Shown: piece by piece, positions 13,047 through 24,246 of the stretch
How the letters are laid out: every line of letters starts with the position of its first letter
How positions within the stretch are numbered: the stretch's first letter is position 1
Assembly (NCBI RefSeq): GCF_949628265.1
Contig: NC_088789.1
Coordinates: 2,480,001-2,544,000, forward strand
Origin: Cloeon dipterum
Taxonomy: Eukaryota; Arthropoda; Insecta; Ephemeroptera; Baetidae
Direction of reading: 5' to 3'
DNA: 64,000 nucleotides
Program-made: the position numbers and the translations under genes
The notes under the pieces: generated by a model
Seen by the model: only the letters and a program-made list of their open reading frames with translations
Database searches by the model: none
Told to the model about the DNA's origin: nothing

Positions 13047-14599
13047 AGAATTGATCACAAACGAACAAAAATACAATTCAAGCAAATAGAGAGTCCGCGT
13101 TTATGAGTTAATGTGAAGAAAACTTCAACTCCCACACTGTACAATCTCTTTTTGCTGCAGAAATGTAGTTGTTTGGTGAGTAAAATGTTGTTGCACAGTG
13201 ATACAAAAGTAGCAAATAATTTAGTAGAGTGAGCTTGATCTTAAACGCACACAGAGAGAGAAGGCAAAAGTGGCGAGCCCTGGAGACAAGAAGAGGAGTA
13301 CAGCGCATGATAATTCCAGCCACGCCTGCTCAGCGATGCTTTAATTGAAATTAATTTGGCCGCTCGCATTTCTTAATGCCCGTTCGTTAAGGCGAGCGAC
13401 GTGCCAAATGACTTGATTGCCCGCCGCTGCGCTGCCACTGACCTTTCGGATTAGCAATAAAAGGCAGCGGGCGAGAGCAAGCCGGCGAATCGAATTATCC
13501 CTCCGGCCGGCCGGCCGGCCGGTCGGTCGGAGGGAGCTCGCCGACCGCTTCGTGACTGGAAAACAACAACAAACTCACTCGGCGGGTGCAAATCAGAGCC
13601 ATGACGCGGGGTAAAAAAGCAACCCTTTCTTCCAGCCACTCGCCGCCGAGTTGCGCGCTTAAAACTTTTGGCAACAAGGCCACCGCCGCCGCAAAATTGG
13701 AAATTTCGACCGCCCGCTTTTTGTCTGCATCCTTGGACCGCTGATTTGTGATTCTGGATACGCGCCTCGTATCTTTCACCGAGAAAAGTTACGATTTATT
13801 AATATTTTTCGAGTATGCTACACTAAAACAATCGAGCAAAAAGACACTCTTGTCATTGGGAAGGCATGACCGATGAAATTGAATTTTGCCTGGCTTACAA
13901 ATTGATCTAGTGGCGACCGACATAATTAGGGTTACCAACCACCAAGCAAAATGAGGTACGATAGAGCAAATACATTACTTAACCAGAGACATGGAATGGA
14001 GACGTGAGGCTTTAGCAAACAATATGCAAGCACTAACAATGTCACAGAACATGCTTTATGAGTTTTGAGGTGATTTATTTGTTGCTCAGTTCTACACAAA
14101 TCCACGCATTGCTTTATGAATTTGAAATAGAGCAAAAGTTCTTTTGGCACTTCTGTAACAAGTCACTGAATTATGAGGGTAGCTTTGTTCCGGTTTTCAT
14201 TACTTTAGTACGACCTTTCCAAACGGCATGTTTCCATCGTTTTTTTTTTCATTTTATTTAAAGTGATCACCAACTTTTTACGTGCAGTAAATATGTGTGC
14301 ATTGTAAATTTGCCTTTTTCTAGTGCAGTGCAGAAAGGAAAACGTTTACTTTAAAATTTCATTTCTTTTTTTCTTGAGCGGAAATGCAGTTACAGATTAT
14401 TTTTTTATTGGCAGCGATCGATATTTTTTATAATAATTTGACAAAATGCTTGTTAACGATGAAGTCCATGAATTAAAATAAAAGTGAAAAGTTTCATATG
14501 GTTTGGTAGTTTGAATAATTATTCCTAGAATGTTCATCCTCTCAAGCTCATGCAATATTTCTTTTTGTTTATTTAAATCTTCTTGAAACGCTTCATCTG
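13047..14599. other. Intergenic with GC-rich island
   Basis: A GC-rich island spans about 13,330-13,770. It includes a GGCC/GGTC tandem run at about 13,503-13,530 and the motif AGCAATAAAAGGCAGCG. The rest is AT-rich and gene-free as far as I can see. Confidence 0.45.
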
Positions 14600-15007
14600 T
14601 TAAAGAGGATTGATACTGCAAAATCCTGAAAATTGCTTGTTGCCAATGCATGAACTCATCCTTTAGGATTCAGTTGAATCCAAAATCTACCCAATTTTGT
14701 TAGAAAAGTGGCTGCAAAGTTAGCATGCTTTTCAAACGGTGAGGACTGTCTCCTTACTTGAAATCCTCTTTTTTTCACAACAAAGAGTTTCCCTAAAAGG
14801 TGTAATACGCTGTTGGATAGATTTCGACGAGAGGAATCGAAATCTGCCAAGAAAATCTGGTCAAGCGCTGGAAATTTAGGGGAAATTTTGGATTTTTACT
14901 GTATCAACGTCCTTTTTTTATTAGAACAAATTTTTATCGATCAACTGCTTATTGCATCCAAAAATTCAAATAATTTTTAATTGTCAACCTGTATCGATCC
15001 ACTTTAA
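14600..15007 (-). repeat. TTAA-flanked MITE (piggyBac-like target), complete
   Basis: TTAA is at both ends (14600-14603 and 15004-15007). Inward termini are AGAGGATTGATACTGCA at the left and AGTGGATCGATACAGG read from the right, giving a terminal inverted repeat of about 17 bp. The interior matches the inverse of 9719-10106. This is the best-preserved copy. Confidence 0.9.
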
Positions 15008-16155
15008 CCATCTACCATGAATAGAGTAATTATAAAATGAAGCAAAAAAATATAAAGTTTCAGCTAACTAACTACTTTCTACGGACTACATTAGCAAGGG
15101 AAACTTCATAAAACTCCAACTGCTAGAGGAAAAGTTAATTTATTGCAATTTAGAAACAATTCCAATATTGAGTTTTGCGCAATTTGTTGCGAGGCGAAGC
15201 TACAAGGACGCGATTCAATCTGCGAACTTTAACGCACAACACACACGCCTGTGTGCCGGGCGTAGCGCCTGCCAAGTTAGCTTATGCAATCCGCTCGGCG
15301 TATTTGTCAAGGCGTCTGCCTAATGTACGAAGCTGCCGTCTTCGCCGACGCGAGCGCGGCTTGAAAAGCGGGCCGAGCAGAGCAACGCAGCGGCGGCGTG
15401 TCTGCGTGCCTCGCGTTCGTTCGCACACAGAATAGAGAAGTCAGACGCGATCACTCTATCAAGTTTTCAGGCGAGACAAGTTTGTTAATTACCGAGCCGG
15501 CGGGGCATGTTTTCTTGATTATTTGCTCGCGCGCGCGCGCGCGCGTGTGTTGATCGCAAAAGCGAGAACAAAGTCAAATGTGGCGATTGTTCTAAGAGGA
15601 TAAAAAGAGATGCTCGCTGCTTCTTAATTAATGAGACCTTTCGCTGTTGATTCGATTTTGAAAGCTTTGAAACTAACAAGCTCGGATGAGTCGTCTTTCA
15701 GAAAGGAGTACAAAGAGATTATTCATGCAAGTGTAACAATAGTAAAAATGAAGGCAGCGCATTTCAAAAGAGTGTGATGATATCTTTTGTCTCATTCAGA
15801 GCGCGTACATCAATCCGTCTAATTTAATTAATAAGGCAACTGTATGCTTTTCAGTTGGATAAGCTCATTATTATTTATGGTTGTCACGAAGTTTCTCCAT
15901 TAATTTAAACTTGGTAAATTTTCATACGCTTGCAAAACTGGAAATATAAAGATAATTCAGTGAAAAAAGCTAGTAATTGATTTATCTAGACCTGATTTAA
16001 CGGTTTTTAATCGTAATGAAATCAACTCGACTAAAAAAGATTCCAGGTTTTGTGAAATATTTTTTTTCTCCAAAAAATCAACCCTACAAAGGGGATATGT
16101 CTACCATTTGCAAATAAAATTAATTCGGCTATATGAATCTGGGATTATGATCTCC
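15008..16155. other. Intergenic, no gene seen
   Basis: A GC-rich stretch lies at about 15,175-15,430, and a (CG)n run lies at about 15,529-15,546. No exon structure was found. Confidence 0.45.
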
Positions 16156-16278
16156 ACAAAAATTAAAAAGTGCAGGAGAAAAAATGTCTTGGTTCATTAA
16201 TCACAATCAAAAACTTCCCGTTTAAAATATTGTCAGTTGCGCCAGCCACTGCCTTAAATCTCGCGGCTGAGACCCCTA
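16156..16278 (-). repeat. Truncated hAT-type MITE, TAGAGGTCTCA family
   Basis: Read on the minus strand it starts TAGGGGTCTCAGCCGCGAG (end at 16278) and runs to the shared block TTTTTCTCCTGCACTTTTTA. The other terminus is missing. Confidence 0.7.
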
Positions 16279-17259
16279 GGATGAAGAGATATTAAAAAAA
16301 TAGTTGAAGAACAGCAGATTTAAATATATTTTACTTTACAAATTAGTTTTTGGTCCAAAACTCTTGAGCATTAATCCATTAGCAATTTAAATTGCAGCAT
16401 CTAGCAGCAAAAGCCAGTTAACTTGCGGATCCTTGGAGTGCCAAAATCTAAAAGGCCACTCCTCCCTAAACGTTGCAGAGATGCAGGCAATATCTGCGGG
16501 TCTATATATGTATATCTTAAACGAGATTAATTATTTAGCTACATCACGAAATTATGCATAAAGGGCCTCTCTCTCTCGCAAAAGGGGTTCGTTTTGGTTT
16601 GCAAATAGGACATGAATTTGCGAGAACGCGATGAATATGCAATGGTGGCACACTCGGGACCGATCGGCCGCTGTGCCGGCGCGGCGCAAAGTCTTTTGTC
16701 GTGTCAGATTGCGGATATCAGCCCGGGGGCTGCGTGTCGTCTACAAGCGAGAGTACACAGCACGTCTCGGGCCTGCGAGCGAGTCTCACACGGCTGGCTG
16801 CTTGCTTCGAGCACGTAATAAATAAAGTTGACCACTGGCCCCGGCCGTGCTTGGCGATAAATACACGCGCGCCGCTGCTTGAAATCCGAGCCGCACCGAA
16901 AACAAGCCCGCTGGCCGGAACTAATTCCACCAGCTGATATTTTTCACTCACCACGAATGAGACGTCTTGCGAAAGTTAGTTTTGCCTTTGAGGATGTGCG
17001 AAACCGAGGAGAGAGGAAACTGCCGAGGCTTGCGATCGCTCCCGAGCACCGCAATTTAAGGCTGAAATAATCTCGACGCACGCACGCATGATTTAACTGT
17101 GCCTAACCGAGGAATCGAAACGATGAAAATTTCATTTTTAAAAGAGATACACTCGCAGATCCCATTTTCAGAAAAAAAAATATCAATGAACGCAACCAGA
17201 GGAGGGACAAAAATAGTTGTACACATATTTGAGATAGAAATAGGGTTGCGTTGTCTGAA
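16279..17259. other. Intergenic with GC-rich island
   Basis: A GC-rich island lies at about 16,610-17,060. Overlapping open frames in several frames reflect base composition rather than a gene. Confidence 0.4.
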
Positions 17260-17630
17260 AGACCGTCTTTGACGTAGTTTCTGAGCACACCAATCGATTC
17301 TTGAGGGTCGAGTTAGGTAGAATGGATATTTTTCCGACCAAAATGTCGAGCACAACGTGCGTAGCACAAGTAGAACTTTTTTCCCGCCAAAACAAAATGA
17401 ATGCGATAAGTGCGCATGCGTCAGAGCTGGTTTGAGCACTTGCGGAGAGACCGCAGCTATACGAATGACTTCTTTGTCAGATCCAGCCAACTCTGACGCA
17501 TGCGCACATCTCGCATTCATATGGTTTTGGTGGGAAAAAAGGTACGCACGTCGCGCTGGACGTTTTGGCCTGAAAAATATCCTCAGTACCTCAAGAATCG
17601 ATTGGTGTGCTCGGAAACTTCGTCAAAGAG
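17260..17630. repeat. Fold-back MITE, family A
   Basis: This is homologous to 5218-5592 along its length. The left arm is AGACCGTCTTTGACGTAGTT and the right arm ends TTCGTCAAAGAG. Both arms carry TGCGCATGCGTCAGAG or a close inverse. The outermost bases of the right arm are lost. Confidence 0.85.
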
Positions 17631-18689
17631 GAACCCAAACATCCTGTAGATGATCCTACTTCTACATCTGAATTTTCGTGTTGAATTGATGTTAATATTC
17701 CAATTTTACCCGTTCGCGTGAAAACCTTGACCAATAAGGAATGAATATAATTTTTAGAAATGGAAAAGCCTTGTTCTTATTTAAAAATTATTCAGTTATA
17801 AGGGGTTTTATTTGACTTACTACTATCACATAGAAACTGTCGATCAATCTGTTGCTACGTTCCTTACGCAGATAGATATGCATAAATATAGTCGTTGAGA
17901 ATTGTAGGCTGGCGAAGACGTCTTATTTAAAAGTCAATACTCAGCAGTGTCCTTATTCGCAGGACAAATGCGCGCATAATTTCATAATAGCTGTGCAAAA
18001 GGGCCAAGAAGAAAAGTTGTGCTCAGCCGAGGCGAATATGGAGCTGCATCATCAGCCAGCCAGCAGGCCATGCCAGTTAATATGTATTTGTCAAGCCATT
18101 GGGGCCGTTTTCTAATCCCGGGGCCAAATAGCAGAATAAAAGCATTGGTGGTGAGAGGGACGAGCTGGAGATCGAGAAAGAGAGCGTTTGGCACCCGTCC
18201 TGGCCTCATTTGGCGGGCCAATCTCCGCGGCCCATTGCACACGCCCGCAGGCCTCTTTTCGAGAGCCGACCTTGATTTGCATTTTAAAAGAAAATGCCCC
18301 GTTGTTGCTCCCTCGCGAGAAAATTGAAAAGCGACTCTTGGCGAGCCACCCGCAGTGCGAAAATCGAGTTTTCATTTCATTTTTGCACATTACGCGCCCG
18401 CCGGCGGGGAGCGACCGACAATTACTTTCAGATTCAGCTCCTAGGCTGCTCGCAACTCGCAGGATTTCAGGGAAAAGCGCAGGCAGTGGCTGGGTCCCGG
18501 AGGTGCCCACTCTGTGATGATGACAATAATGCCGAGCTGCACAACTAAACGCTAACTGTGCCTCTGGGACAAACACGCGCGCATGAAGAAACAAAACGAC
18601 ACCGCCAGAAAAGCCAGGAAGCGCGCTGCAGTCTAGTGTGCACCGCAGTTTTATTTACCCGCAGCTAGGAATTCCGGGCATTGGAGGCC
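17631..18689. other. Intergenic with GC-rich island
   Basis: A GC-rich island at about 18,000-18,660 contains a perfect octamer ATTTGCAT (about 18,274), TCTAATCCCGGGG and AGAATAAAAGC. I see no supportable exon. It may be regulatory, but nothing here proves it. Confidence 0.4.
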
Positions 18690-19044
18690 CTCTTCTATTT
18701 ATTATACCGCTTACGTGCTCGGGGCATCTAAATAATTGCAGCCCTTTGGGCAATGACAAGAATCTTGAAAATGAGAAAATATTATTTGTCCTTAATATAT
18801 AGTCTTTTTAAATTTTGATCTAAAATGTGGAAAGAACCAAAGAAGAAACACATTATTCGATTTTAATGTTGATTTTGTATTTCAAGATCTAAAATTACTA
18901 TGTACAGATATAGCTGGATTTCTAAAATCTTTTGTTTTCCACGATGTTGATGGAATTGTATACATTTAAAAGTAATAGTCAAACAATTATAAAATTGATA
19001 GGTCATTTATAGACCTCGTGTTCGTATGATAATTTCTTTTCCTC

Positions 19045-19077
19045 TATATAAATGAAGAAGTACACTTTTACGTCAGT
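19045..19077 (+). promoter_or_regulatory. Core-promoter-like TATA plus initiator, antisense to SDR-1
   Basis: TATATAAA at 19045-19052 is followed 30 bp later (first T to A) by an arthropod-type initiator TCAGT at 19073-19077. It faces the 3' end of SDR-1, 96 bp before the stop codon. The same arrangement occurs downstream of SDR-2 and SDR-3. Function is inferred from spacing only. Confidence 0.45.
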
Positions 19078-19170
19078 TGACGCCATCTCTTAGTCAGCAA
19101 TGCAGTCAGACTCTTGAATTCGATAAAATCCATTGGATAAAATTGGTCTATATTCACCATTCATTGACGT

Positions 19171-20098
19171 TTACAAATATGTCATATGCGATGATGGATG
19201 GTCTATGGAGACAGCATGGCAAATTGCTCTAGCGATGTCCTCTGGGGCAATGTCGTGTATTGGGATATAATCTTCTGGCTTGGTACTCACTAACCTATGA
19301 GAGGTTCTAATGTTCTGAAATAAGAGAATTATTGCTTATATTCTATATATGTTCTCTATAACACATTAAAAACTCACGTTGACTTGAATTGGTAGAAACG
19401 ATTCCTTAACTTCGGCCTCTAGAACGGCAGTCAGTCGTCTCACAGCATCGTGAGTTGCAAGATACGCTCCTGAGAATGCTCTCATATCTTGCTTCCCGAC
19501 CAAGCTAAAAGTTGGACAAATTTACAAATCATTAAAATGCGTCAACTTCATTTACAGAAAGAAACAGAGTAAATTACCAATTTTAAAATTTAGAATTGTT
19601 TGCTATATTACCTGGAAATGGTAATGATGTGGCCATTTGTAGTACCATTGGCCATCATTTCCCAAACGGCCGCTCTGGAAAACAGGAGTGTGCCAATGAT
19701 GTTGGTTTCATACATCTTCTTCAACGTTGCAGGATTGCTCGCTAAATGAGGAAATTCTTTAGAGTGCTTACTAAAAATACGTTAATAACATTATTACAAG
19801 TAATAGTACAGTTGTGGAACAATCCAGCGGCATTCACGAGCACATCAGTGCGGCCAAACTCTTTCCTTGTCCAGTTGAGAATCCTACTGATGTCGCGTAG
19901 TTGGGTCACGTCACCATACACAAAGACCATCTTGCCCGTGTGGTCCTCTTCATCCCACTGGGGAGTTCCAACCAATTTACGGGAAACTCCAACCACCTTC
20001 ATGCCCAAATTAACCATTTGGCGGGCCGTGGCCGCTCCAATACATGACCTGGCTCCAGTCACAATAGCAACGCGATTCGCCAAGTTTTTCAGTATCAT
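19171..20098 (-). CDS. SDR-1: DHRS11/farnesol-dehydrogenase-like, Lys lost (YxxxH)
   Basis: Four exons at 20098-19798, 19741-19612, 19504-19378 and 19314-19171 join in phase to a 233-residue protein, close to the usual 240-255 of classical cytosolic SDRs. The N-terminal Rossmann segment has VAIVTGARSCIGAA, where the canonical GIG has become CIG. It also has VVGVSRK, whose Arg fits NADP(H) preference, and LVNAAG in place of NNAG. Of the catalytic tetrad, Asn (ETNIIG), Ser144 (TISSLVG) and Tyr158 remain, but the lysine is His162 (YLATHDAV). Family members oxidise or reduce small alcohols and carbonyls. With Lys gone, normal hydride-transfer chemistry is doubtful. The frame is open and all splice sites are canonical, so this is not an obvious pseudogene. 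It is the last unit of a five-gene array. Confidence 0.85.
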
Positions 20099-20714
20099 AT
20101 TCGAATTATTGCTGTGACTTTAGAGAAGTTTTAGCTAAGTAAGGTGGTGAGGTTATCAAGTGCTCACAGGTACGCTGACAGGATGAAATTAAATGCGATT
20201 TTTGCTTATTCTAGCCCTTAATAACATATTGGCTTTAGAAAAAGAGGGGGTATAGATATTCAAGAAGTCAAAGCACTCTTGGTGAGGTCTGCAAATCATT
20301 AACAGAAAATAGTTGAAATTCACGAGGGTGATAAATTCCTGGAATCACTGCGATGGAAAAATATTTGACCACTGTCAGACCGCTTGCGTGCTCGAGGCAT
20401 CTAAATAATTGCAGCCCTTCCGGCAATGACAAGAATCTTGAAAATGAGAAAATAATTTTTGTTCTTGATACAAAGTCTTTATAGATTTTGATCTAAAATG
20501 GGGAAAGAACAAAGAAGAAACACATTTTTCGATATTGATGTTGATTTTGTATTTCAAGATCTAAAGTTACTATGTACAGAGATAGCTGGATTTCTAAAAT
20601 CTTTTGTTTGTACGACGTTAATGAAATTTTATAAATTTAAAAGTTTTAGTCAGACAATAAAATTGATTGGTCAATATTAGACCTCGTGGTCGGATATGAT
20701 ATTTTCTATTCCTC

Positions 20715-20749
20715 TATATAAATGGAGAAGAGTACACTTTTACGTCAGT
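20715..20749 (+). promoter_or_regulatory. Core-promoter-like TATA plus initiator, antisense to SDR-2
   Basis: TATATAAA at 20715-20722 and TCAGT at 20745-20749, 32 bp from first T to A. It lies 88 bp before the SDR-2 stop and faces it. This is the paralogous position to 19045 and 22514. Confidence 0.45.
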
Positions 20750-20834
20750 GGACGCCACCTCTTACAATTAGTCAGCAATGCAGTCAAACTCTTGAATTCG
20801 ATAAAATTGGACTATTTTCACCATACATTGCCGT

Positions 20835-21761
20835 TTACAAATATGGCATTATTGGATGGTCTATGGAGACAGCATTGCAAATTTCTTTAGCGATGTCCTC
20901 TGCGGTAACTTGGCGTATTGGGATATAATCTTCTGGCTTGGTAGTCACAAACCAATGAGGGGGTTTAATGTTCTGAAATTAGAGAATTGCTTATATTGTA
21001 TGTTCCCTACTATAGCACATTAAAAACTCACGGTGACTGTAATTGGTAGAAGCGATTCCCTAACTTCGGCATTCAGCTTTTCAGTCAGTTGTCTCACACT
21101 TTCGTGAGTTGCAATACACGCTACTGAGATTGGGCCAATATCTTGTTTCCCGACCAAGCTAAAAGTTGGACAAATTTACAAATCATTAAAATGCGTCAAC
21201 TTCATTTACAGAAATAGATAGAGTAAATTACCAATTTTAAAATTTAGAATTGTTTACTATATTACCTGGAAATGGTAATGATGTGGCCATTTGTAGTACG
21301 ATTGGCCATCATTTCCCAAACGGCCGCTCTGGAAAACAGGAATGAGGCAGCTACGTTGGTTACATACAGCTTCATCAACGTTGCTGGATCGCACGCTAAG
21401 TAATGAGGAAATTTTTAAAAGGGCTTACTAAAAAAACGTTAGTAACGTTCTTACGATTAATGTTGTGGAACCATCCAGCGGCATTCACGAGCACATCAGT
21501 GCGGCCAAACTCTTTCCTGGTCCAGTTGAGAATCTTTTCCACGTCGGGTGGATAGGTCACGTCACCTTGCACAAAGACCATCTCACCCGTATGGCCCTCT
21601 TCGCTGGTAACTTCTTTCCGCTGGGGAGTTCCAATCAATTTACGGGAAACGCCAACCACCTTCATGCCCAAATCAACCATTTGGCGGGCAGTGGCCGCTC
21701 CTATACCTGTGCTGGCTCCAGTCACAATTGCAACGCGATTCGCCAAGTTTTTCAGTATCAT
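20835..21761 (-). CDS. SDR-2: DHRS11-like SDR with Tyr and Lys both lost
   Basis: Exons at 21761-21455, 21395-21266, 21158-21032 and 20972-20835 give a 233-residue protein. It is the only copy that keeps the canonical cofactor glycine motif (VTGASTGIGAA), and it retains VVGVSRK, LVNAAG, the tetrad Asn (VTNVAAS) and Ser146 (TISSLVG). The active-site pair is gone: Tyr is Cys160 and Lys is His164 (CIATHESV). So it should fold and may bind NADP(H), but should not catalyse the classical SDR reaction. Exon phases (1, 2, 0) match its paralogues. The start ATG aligns with the starts of the other units. Confidence 0.85.
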
Positions 21762-22127
21762 ATTGAAATTATTGCTGTGACTTTAGAGAAGTTTTGGCTC
21801 AGGTGGTGAGGTTATCAAGTGCTCACAGGTACGCTGACAGGATGAAATTAAATGCGAGTTTTGCTTATTCTAGCCCTTAACATATTGGCTTTAGAAAAAG
21901 AGGGGGTAGGTATTTTAGAATTCAAAGCACTCTTGGTGAAGTCTGCAAATAATTAACAGAAAATAGTTGATATTCCTGAGGGTGATACATTACTGGAATC
22001 ACTGCGATGGAAAAATATTTGGCCACTGTCAGACCGCTTCCGTGCTCGAGGCATCTAAAAAATTGTAGCCCTTTCGGCAATGACGAGAATCTTGAAAATG
22101 AGAAAATATTATTTGTCCTTAATACAC

Positions 22128-22269
22128 GACCAGGTCCCGGGAAAATTGCGCAACTTTCAACAACCAAACGCGAATTTCCTTGTTGCAAGAAAAGGTCAAC
22201 AATCAATTCAACAATGAAAATTTGTGTGTTTGTTGAACGTTGCGCAATTTTACCGGGACCAAAATGGTC
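22128..22269. repeat. Small MITE inserted in the SDR-2/SDR-3 spacer
   Basis: The element has terminal inverted repeats GACCA..GGTCCCGGGAAAATTGCGCAAC and GTTGCGCAATTTTACCGGGACC..TGGTC, about 35 bp each. The paralogous spacer downstream of SDR-1 (about 18,790-18,812) lacks it and reads straight through as CCTTAATATATAGTC. The insertion is flanked by ACA/CAC-type 3-bp repeats. Confidence 0.88.
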
Positions 22270-22513
22270 ACATAGTCTTTTTGAATTTTGATCTAAAATG
22301 TGGAAAGAATCAAAGAAGAAACACATTATTCGATGTTGATTTTGTATTTCAAGATCTAAAATTACTATGTACAGATAGAGCTGGATTTCTAAAATCTTTT
22401 GTTTTTCACGATGTTAATGGAATTGTATACATTTAAAAGTTATAGTCAGACAATTACAAAATTGATTGGTCAATATTAGACCTCGTGGTCGCATATGATA
22501 ATTTCTGTTCCTC

Positions 22514-22548
22514 TATATAAATGAAGAAGAGTACACTTTTACGTCAGT
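22514..22548 (+). promoter_or_regulatory. Core-promoter-like TATA plus initiator, antisense to SDR-3
   Basis: TATATAAA at 22514-22521 and TCAGT at 22544-22548, 32 bp apart from first T to A. It lies 92 bp before the SDR-3 stop codon and points toward it. In units 4 and 5 the region is degraded (for example CAATATAAAG at about 24,121). Confidence 0.45.
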
Positions 22549-22637
22549 TGACGCCACCTCTTACAATTAGTCAGCAATTAATGCAGTCAAAATCTTGAAT
22601 TCGATAAAATTGGACTTTTTTGACCATACATTGACGT

Positions 22638-23540
22638 TTACAAATATAATGGCAATAATGGATGGTCTATGGAGACAGCATTGCAAATTTCTGTAGCGAT
22701 GTCCTCTGCGGTAACTTGGCGTATTGGAATATAATCTTCTGGGTCGGTAGCCACTAACCTAAGAGGGGGTATGTTCTGAAATAAGAGAATTGCTTATATT
22801 GTATGTTCTCTATAACACATTATAAACTCACGGTGACTGTAATTGGTTCAAGCGATTCCCTAACTTCGGCATTTAGAATTTCAGTCAGTTGTCTCACAGT
22901 TTCGTGAGTTGCAAGATACGCTCCTGAGAATGCGCTCATATCTTGTTTCCCGACCAAGCTAAAAGTTGGACAAATTTACAAATCATTAAAATGCGTCAAC
23001 TTCATTTATAGAAAGAAATAGGGTAAATTACCAATTTAAAATTTAGAATTGTTTACTATTACCTGGAAATGGTAATGATGTGGCCATTTGTAGTACCATT
23101 GGCCATCATTTCCCAAACGGCCGCTCTGGAAAACAGGAGTGTGCCAATGATGTTGGTTTCATACATCTTCTTCAACGTTGCTGGATTGCTCGCTAAATGA
23201 GGAAATTCTTTAGAGTGCTTATTAAAAATACGTTAATAACATTATTACAAGTAATAGTAAAGTTGTGGAACAATCCAGCGGCATTCACGAGCACATCAGT
23301 GCGGCCAAACTCTTTCCTGGTCCACTTGAGAATCTTATTGATGTCGCGTAGTTGGGTCACGTCACCTTGCACAAAGACTATCTCGCCCGTATGGCCCTCT
23401 TCATTCCGCTTGGGGGTTTTACGGGAAACGCCAACCACCTTCATGCCCAAATTAACCATTTGGCGGGCCGTGGCCGCTCCAATACATGAGCTGGCTCCAG
23501 TCACAATAGCAACGCGATTCGCCAAGTTTTTCAACATCAT
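22638..23540 (-). CDS. SDR-3: DHRS11-like SDR, Lys lost (YxxxH)
   Basis: Exons at 23540-23249, 23192-23063, 22958-22832 and 22775-22638 give 228 residues. An upstream in-frame ATG at 23564 would add eight residues, but 23540 aligns with the starts of the paralogues. The cofactor loop is TGASSCIG (Gly to Cys). Asn (ETNIIG), Ser141 and Tyr155 are kept, and the lysine is His159 (YLATHETV). Exon 1 is slightly shorter than in SDR-1 because of a deletion after VVGVSRK. The protein is closest to SDR-1 in exons 1-2 and to SDR-2 in exon 4, which suggests gene conversion or mosaic unequal exchange. Confidence 0.85.
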
Positions 23541-24246
23541 ATTGAAATTAGTTGATAAATTCAAGTGCTCACAGGTACGCCGACAGGACGAAATTAAATG
23601 CGAGTTTTTCCTTTTCTAGCCCTTAACATTGGCTTTAGAAAAAGAGGAGGTAGGTATTTTAGAATTCAAAGTACTCTTGGTGAGGTCTGCAAATAATTAA
23701 GAGAAAATAGTTGAAATTCATGACTGACAAATTCCTGGAATCACTGTGATGGACAAATATTTTTCTATTGTCCGACCGCTTGCGTGCTCGAGGCATCTAA
23801 ATAATTGCAGCCCTTTCGGCAATGACAAGAATCTTGAGAATGAGAGAATATCACGCACAGTGTTCAGATTATTTTCAAATCCTAACAGAAATTTCGGTTT
23901 TAAAGTGTGCAAAGAAGAAGCATATTTTGATTTGGAATATTTGGATGTTTATTTTTATTTCAAAAGATCTAAAATTATTGCAGATAAATAGCTGGATTTA
24001 TAAAATCTTTTGTATAGTTTTTGGGCACGATGTTCATAGTATTAAAATTACATTTAAAATATATAGTCATAAAATTTAAATGGATAGGTCATTTATAGAT
24101 TGTGGTTAATTTCTGCTTCTCAATATAAAGAAGAGAAACACTTTTTCATCATCTCTTACAGTCAGAATTTCAGACAAACCCTTGAACTCAATAAAATCCA
24201 GTAAAATAAAAAAAATGGAATATTTTCCCATACATTGGCGTGTGCA

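Noticed and set aside
17056-17653. Open frames over the fold-back element at 17,260
   Set aside because: They follow the inverted arms of a MITE and recur at the copy at 5,218.
18112-18594. 160-codon minus-strand open frame
   Set aside because: It lies in a GC-rich island with long open frames in several other frames and has no domain signature.
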